The notes: generated by a model from the letters alone, not told the origin. Counted from the stretch's first letter, positions 25,872 to 35,753 are shown. The stretch is DNA of 64,000 bases from Caldilineaceae bacterium (GCA_018003515.1 JAGNDO010000003.1:62001-126000), one strand, 5' to 3'. Numbers and translations: made by a program.

Positions 25872-28142
25872 ATGTCTTTCACAGATCAAGATGCCCTGGA
25901 CTATCATTCCGAAGGCAGGCCCGGCAAACTTAAGATTGTCCCCACCAAGCCAATGGCCACGCAACGGGATCTCTCCTTGGCCTATTCGCCCGGCGTCGCC
26001 ATCCCCGTGCTGGAAATTGCCAAACACCCGGAGACCGCCTATGACTACACGGCCAAGGGCAACCTGGTTGCCGTGATCAGCAACGGGACGGCCATTCTGG
26101 GTCTGGGTAATCTGGGCCCCCTGGCGTCCAAACCGGTGATGGAGGGCAAAGCCGTCCTCTTCAAGCGCTTTGCCGACATTGATGTCTTTGACATTGAAGT
26201 CAACAGCCTGATCCCCGACGAGATCATCCGCACCTCCGAACTGATCGCCCCCACCTTTGGCGGCATCAACCTGGAGGACATCAAGGCCCCGGAATGTTTC
26301 TACATCGAGCGCGAGCTGCAATCCCGTCTGGAGATCCCCGTCTTTCACGATGACCAGCACGGCACAGCCATCATCTCCGGTGCCGGGCTGATCAACGCCC
26401 TGGAGATCATCAACAAGCAGATCCAGGACATCCGCATTGTGATCAACGGGGCCGGCGCCGCCGGCATCGCCTGTGCCGACTTCTATGTGGCCTTGGGCGC
26501 CAGACACGAGAGCATCATGCTGTGCGATTCCAAGGGTGTGGTCTACAAAGGCCGCACGGCCGGCATGAACGAATACAAAGAGAAGTATGCGGTTGAAACG
26601 GATGCACGTAGTTTGGCCGACGCCCTGGTGGGCGCAGACGCCTTCATGGGTCTCTCGGCGGCCAATTGTGTCAGCCAAGAGATGGTGCGCAGCATGGCAG
26701 CCAACCCCATCATCTTTGCCATGGCCAACCCGGACCCGGAAATCACCTATCCCCTGGCCATGTCGGCCCGAGAAGACACGGTGATCATGGGCACGGGGCG
26801 CAGCGACTATCCCAACCAGGTCAACAATGTGCTGGGCTTCCCCTTCATCTTCCGGGGTGCCCTGGATGTGCGGGCAAGGGCCATCAACATGGAGATGAAG
26901 CTGGCCGCGGCCAAGGCCCTGGCCGCCCTCACCAAAGAGGATGTGTCGGACGCCGTGATCAAGGCCTATGGCGTGGAGAGCATGGAGTTCGGCCCGGATT
27001 ACATCATCCCCAAACCCCTGGATCCCCGGGTGTTGATGTGGGTGGCCCCCGCCGTGGCCCAGGCCGCCATGGATACGGGTGTGGCCCGCATCCAGTTGGA
27101 CATGAGCGCGTACATGGATCAGTTGGCCGGTCGCTTGGGCAAGGGCACCCAGATCATGCGCCTGATGCAACACAAGGCCGAATCCAACCCCAAGCGGGTG
27201 GTCTTTGGCGAAGGTGAGCAGCCCAAGGTGATCCGGGCCGCCCATGCCCTGCAAAGCCAGGGCATCGCCAAGCCAATTCTGCTGGGCCGCCCGGAGAAGA
27301 TCGCCCAGGCCATCGCCGAAATGAAGCTGGCCTATGAACCCACTGTCGTCGATCCCAACGATCTGGAACGCCGGCGCACCTATGCCAAAGCGTTCACCGA
27401 ACAGCGCAAACGCAAGGGCATGAACCTGGATGTAGCCCTTGACATGCTGCGCCAGAGCAGCTACTTTGGCCCCATGATGGTTGAAATGGGCGAAGGGGAC
27501 GCCTTCATCTCCGGTCTGACCCAGAACTATCCCGCAGTCCTGCGCCCGGCCATGCAAGTGGTGGGCACCCAGAAAGGCCGGGGCCTGGTCAGCGGTGTGC
27601 ATGTGATCATCGCCCACGACCAGATCTTCTTCTTCACCGACCCCACGGTCAACATCGAGCCGAGCGTGGACGACCTGGCCACCATCGCCATCAACGCCGC
27701 GGATGTGGCCAAACAGTTTGATGTGGCCCCCCGCATCGCCATGCTCAGTTTCTCCACCTTCGGCAGCACGCGCCATCCTCTCTCCGAAAAGGTGCGCCTG
27801 GCCACAGAGAAGGTCAAGGCCCTGCGCCCGGACCTGATGGTGGACGGCGAGATGCAGGCCGATGTGGCCGTGGTGGCCGACATGGTGACGGGACACTACC
27901 CCTTCAGCCAGGTCAAGAACGCCAATGTGCTGGTCTTCCCGGACCTGACTTCGGCCAATACTTCGTACAAACTCATGGCCCGGCTGGGCGATGCCGAATC
28001 CATCGGCCCCATCCTGGTGGGCATGGGCAAACCCGTCCACGTCCTGGAGCGGGGCTGCGAAGTGCGGGACATCGTCAACGTGGCGATCCTGGCCGTGGTG
28101 GATGTGCAGTATCGCGAATCTCAGATCAAACAGGGCGCGTAG
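25872..28142 (+). CDS. maeB: Malic enzyme with C-terminal phosphotransacetylase-like domain
   Basis: ATG 25872 follows AAGGAGCGAACC. The 756-residue protein has a malic enzyme part (about 1-430): [41 protein letters not shown] with the catalytic region, and the nucleotide-binding [16 protein letters not shown]. The C-terminal part (about 440-756, [20 protein letters not shown] onwards) resembles phosphotransacetylase, as in MaeB-type NADP malic enzymes, where it is regulatory and usually lacks transacetylase activity. The reaction is oxidative decarboxylation of malate to pyruvate. Malate dehydrogenase is also in the window but 25 kb away. Upstream extension would read into repeats, so the internal ATG is preferred. 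Confidence 0.94.
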   Translation: MSFTDQDALDYHSEGRPGKLKIVPTKPMATQRDLSLAYSPGVAIPVLEIAKHPETAYDYTAKGNLVAVISNGTAILGLGNLGPLASKPVMEGKAVLFKRFADIDVFDIEVNSLIPDEIIRTSELIAPTFGGINLEDIKAPECFYIERELQSRLEIPVFHDDQHGTAIISGAGLINALEIINKQIQDIRIVINGAGAAGIACADFYVALGARHESIMLCDSKGVVYKGRTAGMNEYKEKYAVETDARSLADALVGADAFMGLSAANCVSQEMVRSMAANPIIFAMANPDPEITYPLAMSAREDTVIMGTGRSDYPNQVNNVLGFPFIFRGALDVRARAINMEMKLAAAKALAALTKEDVSDAVIKAYGVESMEFGPDYIIPKPLDPRVLMWVAPAVAQAAMDTGVARIQLDMSAYMDQLAGRLGKGTQIMRLMQHKAESNPKRVVFGEGEQPKVIRAAHALQSQGIAKPILLGRPEKIAQAIAEMKLAYEPTVVDPNDLERRRTYAKAFTEQRKRKGMNLDVALDMLRQSSYFGPMMVEMGEGDAFISGLTQNYPAVLRPAMQVVGTQKGRGLVSGVHVIIAHDQIFFFTDPTVNIEPSVDDLATIAINAADVAKQFDVAPRIAMLSFSTFGSTRHPLSEKVRLATEKVKALRPDLMVDGEMQADVAVVADMVTGHYPFSQVKNANVLVFPDLTSANTSYKLMARLGDAESIGPILVGMGKPVHVLERGCEVRDIVNVAILAVVDVQYRESQIKQGA

Positions 28143-28198
28143 AGTCTGGCGTCCTTGGCGGAATCCCACGGTAGGGCGCAGAGTGTGTGAATTAAGGT

Positions 28199-28304
28199 AA
28201 TCGTTCACCCCCGCCCCCCTACCCCCCAACTTTGGGGGGAACGGTCCACCACCTCCCCCAGAATTGGGGGGCGGGGGGCTGAGGGGGGTGAACGATTACC
28301 CCAA
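28199..28304. repeat. Dispersed GC-rich palindromic repeat (family G)
   Basis: CCCCCCAACTTTGGGGGG and CCTCCCCCAGAATTGGGGGG around a short link, flanked by GTAATCGTTCACCCCC at the left and its inverse GGGGGTGAACGATTAC at the right. This flanking inverted repeat defines the element ends well. Confidence 0.8.
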
Positions 28305-28319
28305 GAAATGGGAATCTAC

Positions 28320-28859
28320 ATGGAAAAATCATTCATCTTTTCGGGGTTTGGCGGCCAGGGGGCGCTCTTTGCCGGGCAGCTCTTGGCCTATGCGGCCATG
28401 GATGCGGGCAAGCATGTGACCTGGATCCCCTCCTACGGGCCGGAGATGCGGGGGGGCACGGCCCACTGCACCGTGCTGATCGGGGATGACCCCATCGGCT
28501 CGCCCCTGGTTCGCCACCCAGACGCGGTGGTGGCCATGAACCTGCCCTCCGCGGACAAGTACGAGCCGATTGTGATCGAGGGCGGACTGTTGGTGGTCAA
28601 CAGTTCGTTGGTCTCCCACCCCATCCAGCGCACGGACATCCAGTTGATCAGCGTGCCGGCCAATGGCATGGCCGAGAAGTTGGGCAATGTACGCCTGGCC
28701 AATGTGATCCTGCTGGGCGCGTTGGTGGAAGCCACCCAGATCCTGCCTATGGCTGCGCTGGAACAGGCCCTGCGGGATCATCTGCCCAAGCGCCACATGC
28801 GTCTGCTGGACGCCAACCTGGTGGCCCTGGCGCAGGGGGCGGTGTTGGGGGTGGGGTGA
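28320..28859 (+). CDS. 2-oxoacid:acceptor oxidoreductase, gamma subunit (KorC/PorC/VorC-like)
   Basis: The 179-residue protein begins [22 protein letters not shown], the classic glycine-rich start of the gamma subunit, and has [23 protein letters not shown] and [10 protein letters not shown] typical of the family. Gamma subunits bind coenzyme A or help subunit contact in ferredoxin-dependent oxidoreductases of pyruvate, 2-oxoglutarate or branched-chain oxoacids. No alpha or beta subunit is next to it, which is odd. An in-frame ATG at 28308 lacks a ribosome-binding site; 28320 is preferred. It follows maeB after a repeat, so a link to pyruvate metabolism is possible. Confidence 0.88.
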   Translation: MEKSFIFSGFGGQGALFAGQLLAYAAMDAGKHVTWIPSYGPEMRGGTAHCTVLIGDDPIGSPLVRHPDAVVAMNLPSADKYEPIVIEGGLLVVNSSLVSHPIQRTDIQLISVPANGMAEKLGNVRLANVILLGALVEATQILPMAALEQALRDHLPKRHMRLLDANLVALAQGAVLGVG

Positions 28860-28895
28860 GGGGGTGAGGGGGTGAAGGGGTGAAGGAAATGGAGA

Positions 28896-28928
28896 GGCCC
28901 GGCAGACAACCATCTGCCGGGCCTTTTG
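28896..28928 (+). terminator. Intrinsic terminator
   Basis: GGCCCGGCAGA pairs with TCTGCCGGGCC around CAACCA and is followed by TTTTG. Confidence 0.85.
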
Positions 28929-28954
28929 TATTGATGACAAGCAGCTCGCACCTC

Positions 28955-30835
28955 CTACTCAAACTGTTCCTGAAGCATACTGAAGTAGCGCAAGATCGAT
29001 CCGCCCACAAACTCGCGCAAGATGGAGTTGTCGGGCAACAGGTCGGGGCTGGAGGGGCGCACCCATTGCAGGAAGGCCAGCAACCGCCGGGCCTCGGTGT
29101 AGATGGGGATGTCCCGGTCGATCTGGAGCAGAAGCGGCTCGACCAGAGGGCGCAAGACCGAGACTTCGTAGAGCAGGGCCGAGTTGAAGATGGCATCGGC
29201 GTGGATCTTGAAGGGCAGAATCCACTTTTCCTCGCCCTGACGCACCCGATCCCAGCGCAGCAGGGTGTCCGTGGCGGTGTAGCCCCGGTGACCGTGGTCC
29301 CGCACAATCCGGCGCAGAAGACGCACATCCGACGGGGGCAGGCGGTTGTGCCGGTCCAGGTTGAGGTGGGTGAGGACGCTGATGAAGACTTTGAAGAGCT
29401 GGCTCTGATCCACGTGGGAGGTGAGCCGGGGGTTTAGCCCGTGGATGCCCTCGACGATCAGGATTTGGTCTGGGCCAAGCTGGACAGTTTCGCCCATCTC
29501 CCGTTTGCCGCTGACGAAATTATAACTGGGCAGATCGGTCTTTTTGCCCTGTAAAAGAGTCTCCAAACAGCGACCAAAGAGGTCGAGATCCACGGCTTCC
29601 AGGGCTTCAAAGTCAAAATCTCCGTCCGCGCCGCGGGGCGTGAGTTCCCGATCCACGAAGAAGTTGTCCAGGCTGAGGGCATAGGGACGCAGACCGTTGG
29701 CCAAGAGTTGGATGCCCAGGCGTTTGGAGAAGGTGGTCTTGCCGCTGCTGCTGGGGCCGGCGATAAAGACCGCCTGGACACGTTTACGCGCCAGTGGCCC
29801 TGGGCTGGGCTGAGTTGAGCCCTTGTGACCGTTGAAGCCGGGGCGGGCGGCAGCGGTCCATGTGCTGGCGATGGCCCCAGCGATGGCCGCGATGCGCCGT
29901 TCGTGCAGGGCCTCGCTGATCAGGATCACTTCGGAGATGCGCTGATCCATCACCGCACTGTTCAGAGATCCCAGATGGCGCAGGTTGAGGCTGTGCATCC
30001 ACTGGGTATACTCTTGAAAGATGGGGCCAAGGATGGTGTCGTTGTCGATGGGCTGGAGAAGTGCTGGCCTGTCCCGGCGGGGGAAGCGCAGGAGAAAGCC
30101 CACGCTGTAGGGGGCCAACCCAAACCAGGGCAGATAGCCGGAACTGGGCACCATGTAGCCGTGGAAGTAGTTGGTGATCCCGTCCAGGGTGTAGAGGGCC
30201 AGCTCATCTTTGCGCCGGTGGGCCAAGAGTTCCACCTTGCTGCGATCCCCATTTTCCTGAAAATAAGCCTGGGCCTCTTCCAGGGGGACATGCTTTTTGG
30301 TGATCGGCAGATCCGCGGTCACCAGGGCCATCATTTCGGCCTGGATGGTATTGAGTTCGTCTGGGGTGAAGGGCGGGCGGTTTTCGGCCACGCAGTAATA
30401 GGCCCCGAAGTCCAGCACATGGTCCACGGAGATGATGGTGCCGGGGAAGGTGCGATGGACCGCGGCCAGCAGCAACAGGGTGAGGGAGCGGCGATAGATG
30501 CGACCGCCATCCCGCTGGCCCGTATCCACGATGCGCGCTTGCACATCCCAGGAGACGGGCACACTCAGTTCGTTGAGACGGCCATTGAGCAGGACAGCCA
30601 CGGGTTCGGCCTGGTTGGGGAGGGGTTGATCTTGGACCGCCCGGCAGACGAAGGCTTCCACGGGCGTGCCGATGGGGCCGGCGTAGGAGCGGCCATCATC
30701 AAAGCGGACCAAGACATTTTCCCGCCCAGGGGTGGGCAAAATATCACCGGCTGCGGCGTGGCGGGACAGAATCAGGTTGGCCGGCGCGGAGCCGGGAACG
30801 AAGGGCAGAGCGTCTTTGTTCATAGTTGCAATCAT
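28955..30835 (-). CDS. Uridine kinase-like / phosphoribulokinase-family protein with N-terminal TGS/ThrRS-like region
   Basis: The ~626-residue protein has a P-loop kinase core in the C-terminal half: VFIAGPSSSGKTTFSKRLGIQLL (about 360) and ILIVEGIHGLNPRL. The N-terminal half resembles the TGS-plus-editing region of threonyl-tRNA synthetase found in this kinase subfamily (VAVLLNGRLNELSVPV, then DHVLDFGAYYC). These proteins are usually annotated as nucleoside or uridine kinase; the true substrate is unknown. Start is uncertain: ATG 30835 and ATG 30823 are both plausible and neither has a clear Shine-Dalgarno. Its 5' end is just 27 bp from the acidic protein gene, so they may be cotranscribed. 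Confidence 0.8.
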   Translation of the reverse strand: MIATMNKDALPFVPGSAPANLILSRHAAAGDILPTPGRENVLVRFDDGRSYAGPIGTPVEAFVCRAVQDQPLPNQAEPVAVLLNGRLNELSVPVSWDVQARIVDTGQRDGGRIYRRSLTLLLLAAVHRTFPGTIISVDHVLDFGAYYCVAENRPPFTPDELNTIQAEMMALVTADLPITKKHVPLEEAQAYFQENGDRSKVELLAHRRKDELALYTLDGITNYFHGYMVPSSGYLPWFGLAPYSVGFLLRFPRRDRPALLQPIDNDTILGPIFQEYTQWMHSLNLRHLGSLNSAVMDQRISEVILISEALHERRIAAIAGAIASTWTAAARPGFNGHKGSTQPSPGPLARKRVQAVFIAGPSSSGKTTFSKRLGIQLLANGLRPYALSLDNFFVDRELTPRGADGDFDFEALEAVDLDLFGRCLETLLQGKKTDLPSYNFVSGKREMGETVQLGPDQILIVEGIHGLNPRLTSHVDQSQLFKVFISVLTHLNLDRHNRLPPSDVRLLRRIVRDHGHRGYTATDTLLRWDRVRQGEEKWILPFKIHADAIFNSALLYEVSVLRPLVEPLLLQIDRDIPIYTEARRLLAFLQWVRPSSPDLLPDNSILREFVGGSILRYFSMLQEQFE

Positions 30836-30862
30836 CAATTTGCATAAACGGATGGACGCGAC

Positions 30863-31168
30863 CTAATACCCCCAGTCATCGTCTCCGTCGTCGTCATCAT
30901 CCAACAGTTCAAGTTCGTCGTCTTCGTCATCGCCATCATCGGTTTCGTACAGGCTTTCATCCAGATCCTCTTCGAAGATCGACTCATCATCATCCCATTC
31001 CAATTCGTCGTCTTCGTCCAAGCCATCGCCCAGATCGATCAAGGGCGGTCCGGCATCCTCAAAGGTCATACAGGTGAGGGTTTCAATATCCAGCTCGATT
31101 TCTGCGGCGCTGCATAGGCCTGCATCCCAATTCAAACAACGGGTTTGCGGGCAACGGATGCGAGTCAT
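30863..31168 (-). CDS. Small Cys-containing protein with polyacidic tail, function unknown
   Basis: ATG 31168 has GAGGAGG upstream at good spacing. The 101-residue product starts MTRIRCPQTRCLNWDAGLCS and has four cysteines in the first ~35 residues (C6, C11, C19, then TLTCMTFED), a pattern suggesting metal or disulphide binding. The rest is extremely acidic (DEDDELEWDDDESIFEEDLDE and a final run of Asp). I do not recognise the family. It precedes the kinase gene on the same strand by 27 bp. It could be a chaperone-like or metal-buffering protein; that is speculation. Confidence 0.6.
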   Translation of the reverse strand: MTRIRCPQTRCLNWDAGLCSAAEIELDIETLTCMTFEDAGPPLIDLGDGLDEDDELEWDDDESIFEEDLDESLYETDDGDDEDDELELLDDDDDGDDDWGY

Positions 31169-31423
31169 ACCCTGCCTCCTCAAGGGGTTGTAATAGGTTG
31201 AAATTCAACCGGAAAGTGGAACAGAAAATTGATTACGCTTGGTTGACCAATTGGTGGTTAGCCTGTATGCTGAGATAGGCTGTACGCATGGTCCCTATTG
31301 GCAGTATACCATAGTTTTTGGGGCCGTCAACAGGTTGCAACTTTTTGCCCGTGGCCCACGTACTTTAGGCGACCTACGGGTCACAAATCAACCCATCAAC
31401 TTCCGCTTCAAGGAGAACAACTT

Positions 31424-31792
31424 TTGAGCACTATCGGCAACCTACTCTGGCTCATTTTTGGCGGGTTTTTGACCGGCCTGGGCTATATTATCGGCGGATT
31501 GGGTCTCATGCTCACCATTGTGGGCATCCCTTTCGGCATCCAATCCGTCAAACTGGGCTTTGCCACCTTTGCCCCCTTTGGCAAAGAGGTGGTGGAGGCA
31601 GACAACGCCAACAGCCCCCTGCGGGTGATCTTCAACCTGATCTGGCTGATCTTCTTCGGCTGGGAGATTGCCCTGGCCCACCTGATCCACGCCGTGATCC
31701 TGGCCATCACCATTGTCGGCATCCCCTTCGCCAAGCAGCACATCAAACTAATCCCCGTCGCCCTGTTTCCCCTGGGGCGGCGGCTGGAGTAG
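31424..31792 (+). CDS. YccF-domain inner membrane protein
   Basis: TTG at 31424 with AAGGAG nine bases before it gives MSTIGNLLWLIFGGF. The 122-residue product has two copies of the YccF repeat, each a membrane hairpin ending in a conserved turn: LMLTIVGIPFGIQSVKLGFATFAPFG and ILAITIVGIPFAKQHIKLIPVALFPLG. Length and motif order match the YccF family, whose function is not known. An upstream in-frame extension exists but has no recognisable domain. Confidence 0.85.
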   Translation: MSTIGNLLWLIFGGFLTGLGYIIGGLGLMLTIVGIPFGIQSVKLGFATFAPFGKEVVEADNANSPLRVIFNLIWLIFFGWEIALAHLIHAVILAITIVGIPFAKQHIKLIPVALFPLGRRLE

Positions 31793-31833
31793 TGAGGGGG
31801 TGAGGGGGTGAAAGGGTGAAAGGGTGAAATCAG

Positions 31834-31987
31834 CGCAGGTTGAGTAGCCGCCGCCGAGATCTCCGCTGACCCTTCAAGCGCTGGCGGCGTATCGAAACCG
31901 GAGCGGGTTGACCCACTCCGGTTTCGATACGCCCTCCCTTTTTGGATCGTGTCACTGATTGGGCCAAGCCGGGCTACTCAACCTGCG
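31834..31987. repeat. 154-bp palindromic repeat with inverted ends (family C), copy 1
   Basis: It begins CGCAGGTTGAGTAGCCGCCG and ends GGGCTACTCAACCTGCG; the centre has GTATCGAAACCGG facing CCGGTTTCGATAC. Copy 2 at 52695-52846 shares ends and centre. Its right end supplies the last codons of the EamA transporter gene. Confidence 0.85.
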
Positions 31988-32885
31988 TTGGCCTTTGGCG
32001 GGAGGAGCGCAGGTTGAGCAGCGTAATGCCGGCAAAGATGATCACCATGCCCACCAGCATGAGGGGGGTGATCTGTTCGCCGAGGAGCAGGGCACCCAGG
32101 CCCGTGGCGACCACGGGGATGACGTAGGAGACTTGGGAGGCTGGGGTGGCTCCGTGGTGCTTGATGATGTAGAAGTTGAGGATCATGCCGCTAAAGGTGC
32201 CGAAGATGGCGGCGTAGATCAGGGCCATCACCCCCGCGGCGTCCACCCGGCTGAGGTCATAGCCGACAGTCAGGCTGGTGACTGGAATCAGGACGAGGGC
32301 CGCCACGGTCATACGCACAGCGGCCACGTCGATGGCATCCTCAAAGCGCAACATGCGCCGGGCATAGACCGTGGCCGACGCGCCCCCCAGGATGCCCACG
32401 CTGACCCACGCATAGCCCCGCCAATCCGCCTGGACCAGATTGGCCAGCCCCGTCTCTCCCCGCATGAGCAGCAGCCCCGCCCCGCCAAAGGCAATCAACA
32501 CCCCGGCTATCCTGCGCCAGGTCATCGGCTCGTCGGCCAAAAAGATCTGGGCCAAGATGACCACCACCGCGGGATTCAGGGTGAGAAGCAAACTGGTCAC
32601 CCCGGAAGATTGATATTGCAACGAGGAGACAATCGCGGTCATGGGCAGGGCGGTGCCCAGCACGCCCAAGATGCCAGCCCGCACCCACAAGCTGGGGTCT
32701 GTGGGCCAGCGTCGGGTGCGGCTGAAGGCATAGACCAGGGCATGGGCCAACGCGGCGAGCATCAAGCGCAAGGAGATGTAGACCCGGGGGTCATATTGAC
32801 CTACACTAAAACGGGAGACGACCAGGGTTGAGCCGTAGAAGGTGCCTAATAGCAGGACAAGCATTGCCGCTTGGCGATTGATCAT
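31974..32885 (-). CDS. EamA-family (DMT superfamily) transporter
   Basis: The 303-residue protein has about ten hydrophobic segments in two EamA repeats, each with the drug/metabolite exporter look (ALPMTAIVSSLQYQSSGVTSLLLTLNPAVVVILAQIFLADEP and, in the second half, AIFGTFSGMILNFYIIKHHGATPASQVSYVIPVVATGLG, both broken here for brevity by the reader). Pro-containing ends of helices and the LNPAVVV segment are typical. Substrate cannot be predicted; family members export amino acids or other small metabolites. The last residues (RPTQVE) are encoded by the end of a family C repeat, so the natural C-terminus was probably trimmed or replaced. Confidence 0.85.
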   Translation of the reverse strand: MINRQAAMLVLLLGTFYGSTLVVSRFSVGQYDPRVYISLRLMLAALAHALVYAFSRTRRWPTDPSLWVRAGILGVLGTALPMTAIVSSLQYQSSGVTSLLLTLNPAVVVILAQIFLADEPMTWRRIAGVLIAFGGAGLLLMRGETGLANLVQADWRGYAWVSVGILGGASATVYARRMLRFEDAIDVAAVRMTVAALVLIPVTSLTVGYDLSRVDAAGVMALIYAAIFGTFSGMILNFYIIKHHGATPASQVSYVIPVVATGLGALLLGEQITPLMLVGMVIIFAGITLLNLRSSRQRPTQVE

Positions 32886-33210
32886 AATAGCGTCTTTCAG
32901 TTCAGGGTGCGGTGCATGATGCGGGTCATATGGGTCATCTGGATCTTTGCTGATTCCCCAAAAAACGGATACACTATTCTAGTTTGTGCTCGCATTTGAA
33001 CGTTGGTCATCGAAGACCCTCGCAAATTCAGTTTGGATCCCCTTGCCCGCTACGGCGGGTCCCCTGCACAGACGGCACATTGTAGTCCAAGCTCACACAA
33101 TTGACAATCTGACTACTAAACCGCTTTACTTTGGATACTCAAGACCCTGTCAAGCTGGTAATCGGCGCTTTAACGCCACCTATCACCTTTAGATCTGGAT
33201 TAGCCCGCCT
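32886..33210. other. Divergent intergenic region upstream of mrp
   Basis: Apart from the mrp promoter (33101-33130), no gene, repeat or RNA motif was recognised in these 325 bp. Confidence 0.5.
33101..33130 (+). promoter_or_regulatory. Probable mrp operon promoter
   Basis: TTGACA (33101-33106) and TTTACT (33125-33130) are 18 bp apart, about 80 bp before mrpA. Confidence 0.55.
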
Positions 33211-35601
33211 ATGCTTGCCCTAGCCCTCATCCTGCTCTTTGCGACCAGCCTCTTTTTATGGTTGATTCGTCCCCACCGTCTGGCCTTGGGCGGATGGGTG
33301 GCAGCGCTCCCCCCAGCGGCCATCGCCGCATGGTTGATCAGCCAGATCCCCAGCCTCAATGCCGGAAAGACCCTCACCGAAGTCTATGCGTGGATTCCCA
33401 GCTTTGGGCTGGACATCTCTCTGCGTCTGGATGGATTGGGCCTGCTCTTCGGGCTGATCATCACGGTGATCGGGGCGGCCATCGCGTTTTATACCCATTA
33501 CTATCTGGCAAATGATGAGAGCCAAGGGCTTTTTTATGCCTACCTTTTCGCCTTTATGGCCAGCATGTTGGGGATCGTGTGGAGCGACAATGTGATCGCC
33601 CTCTTTGTCTTTTGGGAGGGCACCAGTCTGACATCGTATCTGCTGATCGGATTCAAGCACAAGGAGAGCCAAGCCCAGACCGGGGCCAACACAGCCCTGG
33701 TGATCACGGGCTTTGGTGGCATCTTTATGTTGATGGGATTGTTGCTGTTGGGTCAGGCCGTGGGAAGCTTTCGCATCAGCGAGATCCTGGCCATCTCCCA
33801 GTTGACCAGCCTGCCCATTTTCCCCGCAGCCCTGGCCCTGATCTTGCTGGGGGCCTTTACCAAATCGGCCCAATTCCCCTTCCATTTCTGGCTGCCTGGG
33901 GCCATGAGCGCGCCCACCCCGGCGTCGGCCTACCTGCACTCGGCCACCATGGTGAAGGCCGGGGTCTTCCTGCTGGCCCGCTTCCACCCGGCCATGAGCG
34001 ACAGCCCGATCTGGTTCTGGAGCCTGCTGAGTGTGGGCGGGATCACGGCCTTGGTGGGGGCCATTACCGCCATCGCCAAATGGGATCTGAAGGCGACCCT
34101 GGCCTATGCCACGGTCAGCCAGTTGGGCATCCTGGTTCTGCTTTTAGCCTTTGATAACGAGTACGCCTACACAGCGGTTGTCGTGGGGATTGTGGCTCAT
34201 GCCCTGTACAAGGGGCCGTTCTTTATGGTGGCGGGCAACATTGACCACGCCACCCACAGCCGAGACATCCGCGAGTTGGCCGGTCTGTGGCGCAAACTGC
34301 CCTGGACCGCCACCACGGCCATCCTGGCCGGGCTGTCCATGGCCGGGCTGCCCCCACTCTTTGGCTTCTTGGCCAAAGAGACATTGCTAGAGACCCTCTT
34401 TCACCAGTTGGAAAGCAGCCACGACAGCCTGTGGTGGATCGCCATCGGTCTGGCCGGGGTGATCGGGGCCTTCTTTGTGGCCTATAGCCTCACCTTGCTC
34501 TGGGAGCCATTTTTGCGCCGCACGTCACCGCACGAGACCGCCCAGGTGGTGCATCCTGCCCCCTTTGCCCTGGACGCGCCAGCCCTGTTTCTTGTGCTGC
34601 TGGGCACGGCCATGCCTTTTGGGCTTGGTTCCTTTGTGCCCCACCTGCTCAACCCGGCCGCGAGCGCCGTGGCCGGTGAGACCCTCCACATAGAGTTGGC
34701 CCTGTGGCACGGGCTGACCCCGGTCTTCTTGACCAGCATGGCGGCCATTGCCACGGGCATCCTGCTCTTCTTGGGCCGGAGTTGGGTACGGAAAGCGATT
34801 CAGGCCACACCGTCCTGGCTGGATGGGCAGGATCTTTTCAAAGAGCGGGTCATCGGCGGCATCTATGGTGGGGCGCGTTGGGTCACCCAGGCGGTGCAGG
34901 GACGCACCCTGGCGGATCACGCCAGCATCGTGTTGATGTCGGCCGTGGGCATGGTCGTCTATGCCCTGGTGGTCGGGCTGGAATCTTGGGCCGGACTGGG
35001 CACATTGTTTTTGCCTTGGCAGCTGTTGCGGGAATCTATGCCCGAATTTCAGGAGGTGGCGCTCTTTGCCGTGGCTATCATCGCCGCCTTGGTCACGGTG
35101 CAATCTCAGCCCCGGCTCAACGCCATCATCAGCCTGGGCGTGGTGGGGATCGTGGTCACGTTGGCCTTTGTTTTCTTCGGTGCCCCAGACTTGGCCTTGA
35201 CCCAACTGCTGATCGAAGTGTTAACCGTGGTCTTGCTGGTGCTGGTCTTTTACCGCATCCCCATCCAGTTCCGCCACCCACTGCATTGGCTCGTTCTGCT
35301 GCGCAACCTGTTTGTCTCCGTTTGCGTGGGGCTGCTGGGCTTTGTGCTGGTCGTGTTGACGGTTGGGAAGCCCCTGGCTCCCAGCATCAGCGATTTCTTC
35401 ATGCGCAACTCGGTACTCAGCGGTCACGGGGCCAACGTGGTCAACGTGATCCTGGTTGACTTCCGCGGCTACGACACCATGGGGGAGATCACCGTCCTCT
35501 CCCTGGCTGCCCTGGGTGGCTACGCCCTCCTGCGCTCCTCCCGTCTACGCCAGACGGGCAAGGGGAAAGAGGATAACGAAGGTGAAGGGGTGAGCGGGTG
35601 A
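33211..35601 (+). CDS. mrpA: Mrp-type Na+/H+ antiporter subunit A
   Basis: The 796-residue membrane protein has the NuoL/ND5-like proton channel core (about 1-480): FVFWEGTSLTSYLLIGF, LLGAFTKSAQFPFHFWLPGAMSAPTPASAYLHSATMVKAG (given in parts: KSAQFPFHFWLPGAMSAPT then SAYLHSATMVKAG), with the conserved Glu and Lys residues of the family. The C-terminal part contains the MbhD/MbhE-like segment (FVFFGAPDLALTQLLIEVL and ILVDFRGYDTMGEITVL), as in full-length MrpA. The last ~14 residues (GKGKEDNEGEGVSG) are encoded by a short tandem repeat. It heads the mrpABCDEFG operon, which exchanges cytoplasmic Na+ (or other cations) for protons in pH and salt homeostasis. Confidence 0.95.
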   Translation: MLALALILLFATSLFLWLIRPHRLALGGWVAALPPAAIAAWLISQIPSLNAGKTLTEVYAWIPSFGLDISLRLDGLGLLFGLIITVIGAAIAFYTHYYLANDESQGLFYAYLFAFMASMLGIVWSDNVIALFVFWEGTSLTSYLLIGFKHKESQAQTGANTALVITGFGGIFMLMGLLLLGQAVGSFRISEILAISQLTSLPIFPAALALILLGAFTKSAQFPFHFWLPGAMSAPTPASAYLHSATMVKAGVFLLARFHPAMSDSPIWFWSLLSVGGITALVGAITAIAKWDLKATLAYATVSQLGILVLLLAFDNEYAYTAVVVGIVAHALYKGPFFMVAGNIDHATHSRDIRELAGLWRKLPWTATTAILAGLSMAGLPPLFGFLAKETLLETLFHQLESSHDSLWWIAIGLAGVIGAFFVAYSLTLLWEPFLRRTSPHETAQVVHPAPFALDAPALFLVLLGTAMPFGLGSFVPHLLNPAASAVAGETLHIELALWHGLTPVFLTSMAAIATGILLFLGRSWVRKAIQATPSWLDGQDLFKERVIGGIYGGARWVTQAVQGRTLADHASIVLMSAVGMVVYALVVGLESWAGLGTLFLPWQLLRESMPEFQEVALFAVAIIAALVTVQSQPRLNAIISLGVVGIVVTLAFVFFGAPDLALTQLLIEVLTVVLLVLVFYRIPIQFRHPLHWLVLLRNLFVSVCVGLLGFVLVVLTVGKPLAPSISDFFMRNSVLSGHGANVVNVILVDFRGYDTMGEITVLSLAALGGYALLRSSRLRQTGKGKEDNEGEGVSG

Positions 35602-35639
35602 GCGGGGGAAGGGGTGGTTTCACCCATTGTGCATTGGTA

Positions 35640-35710
35640 AACGTCCCCTCCTCGGCCCCCTGACCCCCCAAAGTTGGGGGGTCAGGGGGCCGAGGGGGGG
35701 TGAACGATTA
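35640..35710. repeat. Dispersed GC-rich palindromic repeat (family G) between mrpA and mrpB
   Basis: CCCCTCCTCGGCCCCCTGACC faces GGTCAGGGGGCCGAGGGGGG around CCCCAAAGTTGGGG. It ends with GGTGAACGATTAC, the same boundary as the copy at 28199-28304. Confidence 0.8.
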
Positions 35711-35753
35711 CGTCCATTGTGCATTTTCAATTGTGCATTGATCCGAGACTGTT

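Noticed and set aside
25614-28229. 871-codon minus-strand frame across malic enzyme
   Set aside because: Shadow of maeB; His/Gly/Asp-rich translation without motifs.
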